From Hyphomicrobium_A sp964622715 (GTDB lineage: Bacteria > Pseudomonadota > Alphaproteobacteria > Rhizobiales > Hyphomicrobiaceae): a DNA stretch of 28,844 nt. Below are positions 16,801 to 24,837 of this stretch, in pieces. The position numbers and the translations under genes were made by a program. The notes beneath the pieces were generated by a model. The model ran no database searches and was not told the DNA's origin. It saw only the letters and a list, made by a program, of their open reading frames with translations. Position 1 is the stretch's first letter. Each line of letters starts with the position of its first letter. The stretch is taken from positions 1 to 28,844 of the forward strand of contig CAZURR010000024.1 of assembly GCA_964622715.1 (NCBI GenBank). The letters are read 5' to 3'.

Positions 16801-16943
16801 CCGGACCTTCGATGCCGCGCCTTGTGGCAAAGCGGCCCTGCGAGGCACCTTTCCTCGATTTAACGCCGCGCGCCCCTTGAGAGATCGCAGCACATCGCTA
16901 ATTATGAGAAAGACGCCCTCGGCGGGGCGCAGGAAAAAAGAAA

Positions 16944-17786
16944 ATGCGATTGCAGCGCGCGGCCCGTGCCACTGCGGCACTGATTCTGACTCTTACGCTC
17001 AGCCTGGCGACAGGTTCCGTTGCCGAGGAGACGGAGCCTGTCTCACCTGACGCCGACTTCACGGTACGCGAGATCACCTCAGCGCTATTCAAAGCTAAGC
17101 CTGGTCAGCGGCTCGATTACTCAAACCACGATCTCACCTACCTCGATTTGGCGGGCCTCGACTTTAAGGGTGCAACGCTAGCGCACTCCGATCTCTACGG
17201 AACCGACCTCACGGGCGCCAATCTAAGGGGCACCGATCTGTCTCACACGCGGCTTAACCGCTCCGTTCTCATCCGCGCAGACTTGTCGGGTGCAAATCTG
17301 ACCGGCGCGACGATCTTCCGCCCGACCATCTATTCCGATCTCACAAGCAATCTCGCCGACGCCCCGCGCTTTACCGGCGCGAACCTCACAGGGGTGCGTG
17401 TGATGGCCAAGCTTTCCGGTGCCGATTTTCGCGGAGCCAACCTCACCAATGCCGACTTCACGCCACTTGAATCGCGAGCCGGCCAGGGTACAATCACAAC
17501 GCTAGCTAAAAACGTTCTGAAGTCGTGTGATTTTTCAGCCGCGATTATGAGGGGCGCGATCCTAACGCGAGCAGATCTCACTTTTTCGCGCTTTGTCGGC
17601 ACGGATTTGACTGACGCTGATCTGACAGACGCTGATCTTTCAATGGTCGATTTCACGGGAGCCGATCTGACAGGCGCCGATCTCTCTGGTGCAAACCTTT
17701 ACGGCACCAAGCTGACCGGTGTAAGCGGTCTCGACACGGTCAAAGGGCTTTCGTCGACTGAAAACTTCGACAAGGCAACACGCTAA
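16944..17786 (+). CDS. Exported pentapeptide-repeat protein
   Basis: The 280-aa product has a signal peptide (1-27, cleavage near GSVA). A short conserved-looking N-terminal block follows (DFTVREITSALFKAKPGQRL), then pentapeptide repeats of the A(D/N)LXX type: about 62-125, 143-172 and 196-260. Such repeats form a right-handed square beta-helix. A stretch without repeats (173-193) splits the helix. The ribosome site AGGAAAAAAG precedes the ATG. It begins 143 nt after the oxoprolinase gene on the same strand, so co-transcription is possible. The export signal argues against a Qnr-type gyrase-protecting role; function unknown. Confidence 0.9.
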   Translation: MRLQRAARATAALILTLTLSLATGSVAEETEPVSPDADFTVREITSALFKAKPGQRLDYSNHDLTYLDLAGLDFKGATLAHSDLYGTDLTGANLRGTDLSHTRLNRSVLIRADLSGANLTGATIFRPTIYSDLTSNLADAPRFTGANLTGVRVMAKLSGADFRGANLTNADFTPLESRAGQGTITTLAKNVLKSCDFSAAIMRGAILTRADLTFSRFVGTDLTDADLTDADLSMVDFTGADLTGADLSGANLYGTKLTGVSGLDTVKGLSSTENFDKATR

Positions 17787-17820
17787 ACATTCGTCTCCGC
17801 AATGTTGCTCAAAAAAGAAA

Positions 17821-17847
17821 AGCCAGGACACGTTCGCTGTCCTGGCT
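17821..17847 (-). terminator. Rho-independent terminator of the DUF2852 gene
   Basis: AGCCAGGACA (17821-17830) and TGTCCTGGCT (17838-17847) form a perfect 10-bp stem with a 7-nt loop. On the minus strand the stem is followed by TTTTCTTTTTT, a classic U-tract. It lies 26 nt past the 17873 stop. It may also slow transcripts arriving from the pentapeptide gene on the plus strand, where the T content is weak. Confidence 0.88.
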
Positions 17848-17872
17848 CTTCATCATTAGCGTGGCGTCTAGC

Positions 17873-18298
17873 TTAAGCGGGAGAAGTCTCGCCGGCTGAC
17901 GTCTCAGGCGGCCGTGACCGGCGCTCTTCCATGAACTGGTCGAACTCTTGCTTGTCCTTGGCCTTGCGCAAGCGATCGAGAAACTCCCGGAATTCGCGTT
18001 GCTCCTCTTCAAGCCGACGCAGTGTCTCTCCGCGATATTCATCAAACGCGCGGTTTCCGCTCGAAGCAAAGCCCCGCACATCGCGGCCCCAGCGTTCCAT
18101 TTTGCTATCCCACTTGTCGGCCATGCGCTGCTGCCAGCGGGACATTTCACCGTACCGTCCACATCCCATGCGTCCACTCCAGATTAGATAGGCCAAGATT
18201 GCGAGCCCAATGGGCCAGAAAATGATGAAGCCTAAGACCATCACCGCGATCCATGCGGGTCGGCCATAGTCATCCAGCGTTGCCACAACCTGAGTCAT
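17873..18298 (-). CDS. DUF2852 family membrane protein
   Basis: This 141-aa protein matches the alphaproteobacterial DUF2852 family. It has one hydrophobic segment at about residues 14-40 (AWIAVMVLGFIIFWPIGLAI and on), then GRMGCGRYGEM. A charged C-terminal helix of coiled-coil type (residues 82-125, ETLRRLEEEQREFREFLDRL) is followed by a Pro/Thr-rich tail. Function unknown. GAGGA lies about 9 nt upstream of the ATG at 18298. A strong terminator follows the gene, so it is a single-gene unit. Confidence 0.88.
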   Translation of the reverse strand: MTQVVATLDDYGRPAWIAVMVLGFIIFWPIGLAILAYLIWSGRMGCGRYGEMSRWQQRMADKWDSKMERWGRDVRGFASSGNRAFDEYRGETLRRLEEEQREFREFLDRLRKAKDKQEFDQFMEERRSRPPETSAGETSPA

Positions 18299-18460
18299 CG
18301 CGCGTTCGTCCTCATGTGAATGTTCATTACATTTACATAAATGCCAACCGAATGTGGCGGCGTCAAGGGGTCTGGACCCAAAAATTGGACGCGTTTGGCG
18401 GGCAAACGTTGAGATAGGAACGCCAGGGCTTCACTGCCAGAGGCGCGCAGCGCGTATCGA

Positions 18461-19108
18461 CTAGCGGCCCTGTTCGGGTGGAGCGCCCAAGCCCTCCAGG
18501 TAGATGAGCACGGCGGCCTCCAAGAGTTCTTCCGGACTCATGGGGATGGAGCGTCGCGCGGCATCGCCGCGACCAAAAAGCGCCGCGATGCCGTGGCTCA
18601 GCGACCAGATATGCAAGGCCATCATCATCGAGGGCGGCCGCCGATCCTTCGGCATGGTGGCCGCCAACGCCTCGCAAGCTTCGCGCAACACGGCGAATGC
18701 GCGATCTCCTGCTTCACGCACCTCCGCGTAGTCGGCGACGGAAATGCCTGACTCAAACATAGCGGAAAAGAACGCTGGCTCTTTTTTGGCAAAGTCGAGA
18801 TAGGCGCGACCGACGCGTTCGAACGCAGCGCGCGGCGTCGGCTTACCGCCGTCCCAGGCGCGCGCCAACGCATCTGCAAACTCGTCAAACCCGCGCCGCG
18901 CAACATCAGCCAATAGCGCGTCGCGATCGCGGAAGTGACGATAGGGTGCCGCGGGACTGACGCCGGCCGCACGCGCGGCATCGGCGAACGTCACGCCCGC
19001 CGGCCCCTTCTGAGAGATCAGCTCAAGCGCCGCCGTGATAAGCGCTTCGCGCAAGTTGCCGTGATGATAGCCGCGCCGCGCGCCGGGGCCGTCCTTGTGC
19101 CATGCCAT
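18461..19108 (-). CDS. TetR/AcrR-family transcriptional regulator with WHG-type C-terminal domain
   Basis: The 215-aa protein has an N-terminal TetR helix-turn-helix at about residues 20-65, with GVTFADAARAAGVSPAAPYR and HFRDRDALLADVA. The C-terminal ligand domain contains MALHIWSLSHGIAALF, the Trp-His-Gly pattern after which the WHG domain is named. Its ligand cannot be read from sequence. It starts 45 nt after the egtD stop on the same strand, with no terminator between, so it may be the third gene of the egtBD operon. Its ribosome site is weak. Whether it regulates egtBD is inference. Confidence 0.9.
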   Translation of the reverse strand: MAWHKDGPGARRGYHHGNLREALITAALELISQKGPAGVTFADAARAAGVSPAAPYRHFRDRDALLADVARRGFDEFADALARAWDGGKPTPRAAFERVGRAYLDFAKKEPAFFSAMFESGISVADYAEVREAGDRAFAVLREACEALAATMPKDRRPPSMMMALHIWSLSHGIAALFGRGDAARRSIPMSPEELLEAAVLIYLEGLGAPPEQGR

Positions 19109-19153
19109 AAGCCGGTTTTAGCGCAATTCGCCAGCAAAGGGCATCACCATCAA

Positions 19154-20116
19154 CTACACAGTCTCCAGAATGTGCACGCTGAAAAGGCTCTCCTCGTCCG
19201 TCCAAACGTGGACGGGCTGCCACCCAGCGCGCGCGGCCAACGCATGGAAACCTTCAATATCGTACTTGTGCGAATGCTCAGTATGGACGCGCTCGCCTGC
19301 GGCGAAATGGAAACGCCGTTCCAACACCTCCACCGTCTGCTCAGCCTGGCTCACAAGGTAAATCTCGATGCGGCCGCGATCGGCGTCGTACTCTGCCAAA
19401 TGATCGAACTGGCTAACGTCGAAGTCGGCACCAAGCTCGCGATTGGCCCGCTTGAGCAGATTGAGATTGAACGCGGCCGTGACGCCTGCTGCATCGTCGT
19501 AGGCGTCAACGAGCCGGCGCTCGTCCTTTTTCAGATCGGCACCAATGATGAGACGTCCGTTCGCACCGAGCATGCGCGACATGTTCGCCAAGAGCTTGAT
19601 TGCTGCCGGATTTTCCAGATTGCCGATGGTCGATCCGGGAAAGAATCCAAGCCGCGGCCGGCCAGCAACGTCCGGCGGCATCGGAATAGTTTGCGCGAAA
19701 TCGCCGCGCAATGGCAACACCCGTAGATCCGGGAACCGTTCTTCGATGCGCGCTTGCGCGCCGCGCAATGCGGCGTCCGATATGTCAATCGGTACGTAAG
19801 CGTAAAGATCGTGCATCTCGGCGAGCAACAGCTCGGTCTTGAGACTCGAGCCAGAACCAAACTCGATGAGCACCGAACCCGGTGGCGTTTCGCGCGCGAT
19901 CTCACAGGCGCGATCGCGCAGGATCTCGGTCTCGGTGCGGGTCGGATAGTATTCGGGCAACACCGTGATCTTCTCAAACAGAGCGCTGCCGGCCGCGTCG
20001 TACAAGAAACGGCAGGGGATAGATTTCGCCGGAGCGGAAAGCCCGTCGAAAAGTGCGCTCGCGAAATCAAAATCGACCTCGACTGTGTCTAAACTCAACT
20101 CTTCGACTAACGTCAT
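19154..20116 (-). CDS. egtD: L-histidine N(alpha)-methyltransferase EgtD
   Basis: EgtD trimethylates the alpha-amino group of histidine with three SAM molecules, giving hercynine, the first committed step of ergothioneine synthesis. The 320-aa product is the family's usual length. It has PCRFLYDAAGSALFEKITVL, YYPTRTETEIL, the SAM motif LIEFGSGSSLKTELLL, FFPGSTIGNLE and, near the C-terminus, ERVHTEHSHKY. The ATG at 20116 overlaps the egtB stop as ATGA, so translation is coupled. The frame extends to 20335, but that part lies within egtB and is not EgtD-like. Confidence 0.96.
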   Translation of the reverse strand: MTLVEELSLDTVEVDFDFASALFDGLSAPAKSIPCRFLYDAAGSALFEKITVLPEYYPTRTETEILRDRACEIARETPPGSVLIEFGSGSSLKTELLLAEMHDLYAYVPIDISDAALRGAQARIEERFPDLRVLPLRGDFAQTIPMPPDVAGRPRLGFFPGSTIGNLENPAAIKLLANMSRMLGANGRLIIGADLKKDERRLVDAYDDAAGVTAAFNLNLLKRANRELGADFDVSQFDHLAEYDADRGRIEIYLVSQAEQTVEVLERRFHFAAGERVHTEHSHKYDIEGFHALAARAGWQPVHVWTDEESLFSVHILETV

Positions 20117-21429
20117 GATACGTCCTCTGCCAGACGCAGGCCCGTAAATTGCCAACGCTGATGTGGGAAGAAGAAATTGCGGTAGGTCGCACGGACGTGA
20201 CCTCCCGGCGTGGCGCACGATCCCCCTCGCAGCACCTGTTGGCTCACCATAAACTTGCCGTTGTACTCGCCGATGGCGCCCGGTGCAGGACGGTAGCCGG
20301 GGTAGGGTTGATAGGCGGACGCGGTCCACTCCCAAACATCACCGAACAGCTGGGCAAGCCGCCCCGTACCTGCAGACTTTGTCGGGCGCGGGCGCAATGC
20401 GTTGGTTGAAAGATCATTGCCTTCGAGCGAGTAGCCCGCACTTGCCGCCTCCCACTCGAACTCGGTAGGCAAACGTTTGCCCGCCCAGTGTGCGAACGCA
20501 TTGGCCTCGTAGTAGCTCACATGCGAAACGGGCGCGCATAGGTCTAAGAGCAACAAGCCTTCAAGCGTCATCTGATGCCAACGCCCTTCGTGCTCTTGCC
20601 AGTAGCGGGGAGCCTGCCACCCTTGCGTCTTGACCGTCGCCCAACCGTCGGCCAGCCAGAGCATCGGATCGCGGTAACCGCCGTCCTCCATAAAGCGGAG
20701 CCAATCACCATTGGTGACGCAGCGGCTTGCAAGCTGGAAGGGCTGCAGCAAAACCTCGTGGCGCGGACCCTCATTGTCATAGGCAAATCCGTCGCCGTCA
20801 TGCCCGATCGCGTGAATGCCGCCTTCAAACGCGACCCACCTTTGCTCGGGCTGCGTTGAGGCAACCGTCTCGGGTCTGGGCTGTGGATGCCGGTAAGCTG
20901 GGCGCAGAGGGTTCCCAGCAAACAAGCTCAAGATATCGGTCAGGAGCAGTTCCTGGTGTTGCTGCTCGTGATTGATGCCAAGCTCGATCAAAGCCCCGAC
21001 CGCGTCGGAAGGATCATTCGCCAGGCCCTCCGAAAAGAGCCGGCCGAGAGCGGTGTCGACGTGAGCGCGATAGTCACGAACCTCTTGCGCAGGCGGGCGG
21101 GTCAGGAGCCCGCGGCGTGCGCGCGGGTGCCGGTCGCCCTTCGCCTCGTAGTACGAGTTAAAGCAGTACTCGAAGTCGTCGGAGTATGGCACGTAACCCG
21201 GCAAATGCGCCCTGAGAACGAATGCCTCGTAGAACCAAGTCGTGTGCGCGAGGTGCCACTTCGTCGGGCTCGCATCGTCCATGGCCTGGACGGTTTGGTC
21301 CTCGTCGCTGAGTGGCGCGGCAAGCTTGACCGAGAGTTGTCGGCTGTCGCGCAAGCGACTACAGAGCGACGCGCTATGAGCGGCCACTTGCGACTTGGGT
21401 CTTGTCTTAGCGGAATTCGTTGAGGACAT
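20113..21429 (-). CDS. egtB: Hercynine sulfoxide synthase EgtB
   Basis: EgtB is a non-haem iron oxygenase that links hercynine to a thiol donor (gamma-Glu-Cys or Cys) as a sulfoxide. The 438-aa protein has an N-terminal DinB-like domain with probable iron ligands His62 (HLAHTTWFYEAF), His154 and His158 (NHEQQHQELL). The C-terminal formylglycine-generating-enzyme-like domain contains PVSHVSYYEANAFAHWAGKR, LPTEFEWEAA, GDVWEWTASAYQPY and LRGGSC. The ATG at 21429 has GGAGAGG about 5 nt upstream. The donor preference (EgtA/EgtC route or direct Cys) cannot be settled here; neither gene is in the window. Confidence 0.95.
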   Translation of the reverse strand: MSSTNSAKTRPKSQVAAHSASLCSRLRDSRQLSVKLAAPLSDEDQTVQAMDDASPTKWHLAHTTWFYEAFVLRAHLPGYVPYSDDFEYCFNSYYEAKGDRHPRARRGLLTRPPAQEVRDYRAHVDTALGRLFSEGLANDPSDAVGALIELGINHEQQHQELLLTDILSLFAGNPLRPAYRHPQPRPETVASTQPEQRWVAFEGGIHAIGHDGDGFAYDNEGPRHEVLLQPFQLASRCVTNGDWLRFMEDGGYRDPMLWLADGWATVKTQGWQAPRYWQEHEGRWHQMTLEGLLLLDLCAPVSHVSYYEANAFAHWAGKRLPTEFEWEAASAGYSLEGNDLSTNALRPRPTKSAGTGRLAQLFGDVWEWTASAYQPYPGYRPAPGAIGEYNGKFMVSQQVLRGGSCATPGGHVRATYRNFFFPHQRWQFTGLRLAEDVS

Positions 21430-21747
21430 GGGACCTCTCCACTTGGCATGTGTTACGCAGTCCGCCGCCGCGCGGACCACCATTGGCGGTCAGACAACAG
21501 GATTGTGCGATGGAGGGTCGATTGCCGCCTGGGATTTGCAGGGGTCGGCGCGAGGCTATAGCCGACGGTTCATGGGCAAATTTTGCCCCCCTCGGGTCCT
21601 TTCAGAGCCGCTGGGGATGCCCGTCCAATGGAGCCGCGCTCAACGCCACTCCGATCGTCGGACTACACCTAACGCTTCGGGCCCTGTATCGCAACCCACC
21701 AGCTACAACGAACGCTAGTATCCTGCCATTACGAGGTGCGCAGCGAT
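21430..21747. other. Intergenic region upstream of egtB, with two palindromes
   Basis: This 318-nt stretch holds no recognisable gene. It contains GGGCAAA-T-TTTGCCC (21574-21588) and GGCTATAGCC (21554-21563), about 125-160 nt before the egtB start, which are plausible regulator sites. No clear -35/-10 pair was found. Confidence 0.5.
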
Positions 21748-22491
21748 CTACCGGTAAAGTGGATTTGGATGATCGAAGCGGCATCCCGCGTCCCATTTAG
21801 AGCGCTGATTGCCGTGCGCGGGAAGGCCGCCCTGCGACTTTAGTATGCGGGCCACGTGCATCAAGTTCCACGTCATGAAAGTGACATTACGCTGCGTGAA
21901 TTCGTTCTCAGGGCCGCCTGATCCCTCGTCCAAATACGACGGCCCGGGCCCGGCCTCACCAATCCAGCCCGCGTCAGCCTGCGGCGGGATAACGTAGCCC
22001 AAGTGCTGTAGGCTGTAGAGAATATTCATAGAGCAATGCTTCACGCCGTCCTCATTGCCAGTAATGATGCAGCCACCGACCTTCCCGTAGTAGGCATACT
22101 GACCTTTGTCGTTAAGTTGCGCTGACATGGCGTAGAGGCGTTCAATAAGCATCGTGCAGACCGATGACTTCTCGCCAAGCCATATGGGCGTCCCGATGAT
22201 GAGAATGTCTGCCGCTTGTACCTTGGGATAGATGGCCGGCCACTCGTCCTTGGGCCACCCGTGCTCTGTCATGTCCGGATAGACCCCGAACGCAATTGTA
22301 TGATCGACCAAGCGAACGGAATCTGTCTGCACGCGATTTTTGCGCATAATTTCCAGGGCAACGTCGGCAAGTCCCTGCGTATGTGACACGGCCGGTGAGC
22401 GCTTGAGCGTACAGTTGATGAAGAGGGCACGGAGACTTGAAAAGTCCCATTCAGATTGGGCACAAAGCGCGTCCTGCTTTTCGTTGAGCAT
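21748..22491 (-). CDS. Flavodoxin-family NAD(P)H-dependent oxidoreductase
   Basis: The 247-aa protein has the flavodoxin/FMN-reductase fold. It starts a first strand at LRALFINCTLKRSP (phosphate-binding loop), then has ADILIIGTPIWLGEKSSVC in the middle and GGCIITGNEDGVKHC further on, the usual FMN-contacting loops. An extra N-terminal 20 residues and a C-terminal tail after about 205 (NEFTQRNVTFMTWNLMHVAR and on) are not typical of flavodoxins themselves. The substrate is unknown. GGAGGT lies about 9 nt upstream of the ATG, an excellent ribosome site. No neighbour shows a link. Confidence 0.85.
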   Translation of the reverse strand: MLNEKQDALCAQSEWDFSSLRALFINCTLKRSPAVSHTQGLADVALEIMRKNRVQTDSVRLVDHTIAFGVYPDMTEHGWPKDEWPAIYPKVQAADILIIGTPIWLGEKSSVCTMLIERLYAMSAQLNDKGQYAYYGKVGGCIITGNEDGVKHCSMNILYSLQHLGYVIPPQADAGWIGEAGPGPSYLDEGSGGPENEFTQRNVTFMTWNLMHVARILKSQGGLPAHGNQRSKWDAGCRFDHPNPLYR

Positions 22492-23208
22492 TTTTGAGAG
22501 ACCTCCGCTTAGCGTGATTTCGCGAACTTATAGTCGTGGATGCGTCAAGACATATCGCCCACCGCCGTCAGGGCTCCTGCGCAGGCGGATGCAGCGTTGC
22601 AACAATGTTGCGTAATCACAACGACCATGAATGCAAAACCGAAAGAACGGATCAGGTTCCCTGTCTCGGCGCGGCGGTCGCACAGGCGTAATACGATCTA
22701 CCTGGCAATACGCCATCAAGTGTTGACGCGTTACTTGGGCGGCCATGAGATTGAGCGCCCCAGGTCAGGTCGTGCAGGGCAATGCGTCGTGCCAAAGCGC
22801 GACCTCGCTCCGATATGAAGCTCTGGTCATCGGACATTTGCCCGTTCCGGGCGATTGCTAGTTGCCTCCTTGGATCGATGGATTCGGCTCAATCGTTCGG
22901 TCTCCGTTCAACTGTCCTTCGAGTCCGATGCCTGACTTGCTGGCCGTGCGGGGAGGCGAGGCTGTCGCGCACGTAACGGTAGAATGCGAACTGCTGGCCC
23001 CATGCCATCGCGCCGACAAAATCAAGGCGCCTGAAGACGCTTCAACGCCGCCAAACCATGGGCCGTCGATCATGGCCGGGCGGTGCCAGATACGCCAGAA
23101 TTCCTTGACCGAGAACAACGATCGAGCACAAATTGGACGTGCAATATTGCTTAGTTGCCGCCAGGAGGATTAGGCTGCCGGCATCTGACTTGCTGACGGG
23201 GCTCATGG
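22492..23208. other. 717-nt gap with no recognisable gene
   Basis: Several short frames of 60-100 codons run through it on both strands, but none has a recognisable motif with a convincing ribosome site. Near the flavodoxin gene are two palindromes, CCTGCGCAGG (22576-22585) and GCAACA-A-TGTTGC (22599-22611). The rest looks like ordinary spacer or a decayed region; I see no RNA gene. Confidence 0.5.
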
Positions 23209-23673
23209 ATGTTTTGGCATTGCCGTTTACGCCGGTTGATCGGACTTGCCTGCCTGCTCGTTGCGCTCCCCTGGGCCATACCAGGCGTGGCCCAAACTGA
23301 CGGCATTATTTCAGTCAAGCTCGGTTTGAGTTCAATGAGCAAGTCCGACAGGGCGACGCTGTGGAAGAGGGTGGATCAGTACGCCACGGTCGATGCGCTT
23401 CAAGCATTCTGCGGCCGGAATCTCAACCTCAGGCGCCGAGCCTGGAAAGCCGTTGGTACGTGCGTCACGCGATCATCGTTTAGACAAGTTCTCCGCGTCT
23501 TCCGCTCCAAGAAGGCCAAGTACCTCAAAGAATGGGAGGCCGTGCACGGCGAGCCCGAACGCAAGAAAGAACTTTGCGACGGCTGGCAAAAGAAGCTGCG
23601 CGATTACGCTCGCATCATCAACGGCCAGATTGCGGAAGCTGCCAGCCTTTGCCGTTCCTGTATTTTCTGCTGA
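23209..23673 (+). CDS. Small exported Cys-rich protein, unknown function
   Basis: This 154-aa product has a signal peptide: basic MFWHCRLRRL, then LIGLACLLVALPWAIPG, cleavage likely after GVAQ at about residue 29. The mature part is basic, with several Cys: AFCGRN, VGTCVTR, ELCDGW and a terminal cluster LCRSCIFC. I recognise no domain. Start support is modest: no strong ribosome site, though the signal begins exactly here. The next gene downstream is convergent. It may be a real orphan gene or a chance frame; the well-formed signal peptide is the main argument for a gene. Confidence 0.5.
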   Translation: MFWHCRLRRLIGLACLLVALPWAIPGVAQTDGIISVKLGLSSMSKSDRATLWKRVDQYATVDALQAFCGRNLNLRRRAWKAVGTCVTRSSFRQVLRVFRSKKAKYLKEWEAVHGEPERKKELCDGWQKKLRDYARIINGQIAEAASLCRSCIFC

Positions 23674-23759
23674 CCGACACCCTCAGCGTATCTACACGAC
23701 ATCCGCAAATCGCATCAGTGGTCACAGCAGGCCGCCCAAACATCTACCCGACATCGCGC

Positions 23760-24428
23760 TCACTTACAGACGCTGCGCTCGCCGTACCGCCCCCGACGCA
23801 TAAGATCGACGTGGAAGTGGTCATGATGATTACTGTCGTAGTCGGGGCCCAGTACGGTCGAAAACTGGGCACAAGCGCCGTCGTGAACTGCGCGCAGGAA
23901 AGCGCGCTCGCCCCAGTTACCGTGCCAACCTTGCTTCACCGTGATGCGCTGCCCATCGCTCAGCACGAAACCCGACACGTCGAGTGCGTTGGCGTGGCCG
24001 TGTTCCGATAAGTTCCCGCCCACTTTATTGTTCATCGGACGACAGGCATAGGATGCGGCCACAGTGATCTCGGCGACGGAAGCACCAAAGTTTCGGCGTG
24101 CGGCTGGCTCGATCACCGATGCCACCCACCGATCGACCTGCGGGACCATGGAGCAGCGTAAGAGTGCCGCCGGCTTTAAGCGCACGCGCCCCCTGTGGGC
24201 GGCAGCCATCTCAAAGGGGCGCTCGGCCCCACAAGCGCTCGGACCACCCAGCGCCGAGCGGCTGCGAATGTAAGGGGTTTCGCGCACCACACCCGACGCC
24301 AGGCAGGCCTGCTCTTCCTTGGCGCGCCAGGGCTCGTGCTTGGCGACGAAATAAGGGCTCGTGCTGCAGCTCGGTAGCAACACCAAGCCAGCTAAACCCA
24401 GAAAAACGCGGACGCGAATGGACAGCAT
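23760..24428 (-). CDS. Extensin-like family lipoprotein with M15-type zinc motif
   Basis: The 222-aa protein belongs to the bacterial extensin-like C-terminal family. A lipoprotein-type signal ends at VLLPSC, with Cys21 as the likely lipidated residue, so it is probably in the envelope. The C-terminal domain has SEHGHANALD (141-150) and HHDHFHVD (201-208). His143, Asp150 and His206 match the SxHxxGxAxD and HxH spacing of zinc peptidases of family M15 (VanX/VanY type); this match is my reading of the motif. A peptidoglycan-peptidase role is therefore possible but not shown. The ATG at 24428 begins the signal; no good ribosome site is seen. Confidence 0.88.
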   Translation of the reverse strand: MLSIRVRVFLGLAGLVLLPSCSTSPYFVAKHEPWRAKEEQACLASGVVRETPYIRSRSALGGPSACGAERPFEMAAAHRGRVRLKPAALLRCSMVPQVDRWVASVIEPAARRNFGASVAEITVAASYACRPMNNKVGGNLSEHGHANALDVSGFVLSDGQRITVKQGWHGNWGERAFLRAVHDGACAQFSTVLGPDYDSNHHDHFHVDLMRRGRYGERSVCK

Positions 24429-24837
24429 GAGATGGTAACGTTAAGCGCGCTAACCCTAATGGCTCGTAAATCCCATCTCTCCCGCCTTCCAAGTGCCCGC
24501 AAATTCCGGCCCATTTGCGGCTCTAACAGGGGCAATTCGGGGCTCGGCCCCGCAAAGTTATCCACAGCCTCGGGCTCATCGGCTCGATTTCCCCAGACCT
24601 ACACAGTTTATCGTGTTAATAATGACGTGCTCGAAGTTTCACGCTTTGGGCTCTTGGCACCGAAAGGTGTCGGTTTGAGTTCGTGTAGTGTACTGAGAGT
24701 ATCGAGTATCTGCGTCTTGGCCCCGGTTTGGGTTCTCTGCTGGCCTCGTGACAATCCCCGCGTTTGTCTTCCGAGATCGCAAGAGGATGTGCCGGGGCCT
24801 CGTAGTTGGAGCGCGGCTTAGGCGAGCTTTCCAGAAC
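24429..24837. other. Intergenic region with an isolated DnaA-box-like site
   Basis: 409 nt without a recognisable gene. A perfect TTATCCACA occurs at 24558-24566; no second perfect copy is seen nearby, so it is not evidence for an origin. The plus-strand frame at 24432-24821 has no ribosome site or family resemblance. Confidence 0.45.

Noticed and set aside
16914..16929. CGCCC/GGGCG hairpin just before the pentapeptide gene as a terminator
   Set aside because: A 5-bp stem followed by an A-rich ribosome site on the plus strand; no U-tract.
22858..23118. Minus-strand frame of 86 codons, and the overlapping plus-strand frame 22862-23173
   Set aside because: Opposite-strand frames without motifs or ribosome sites; nothing distinguishes either from chance.
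24558..24566. Replication origin based on the DnaA box
   Set aside because: Only one perfect box, no AT-rich unwinding element, and no origin-linked genes such as hemE or dnaA nearby.
24432..24821. Plus-strand frame of 129 codons in the gap before the alpha/beta hydrolase
   Set aside because: No ribosome site, family resemblance or signal peptide; long chance frames are common at this GC content.
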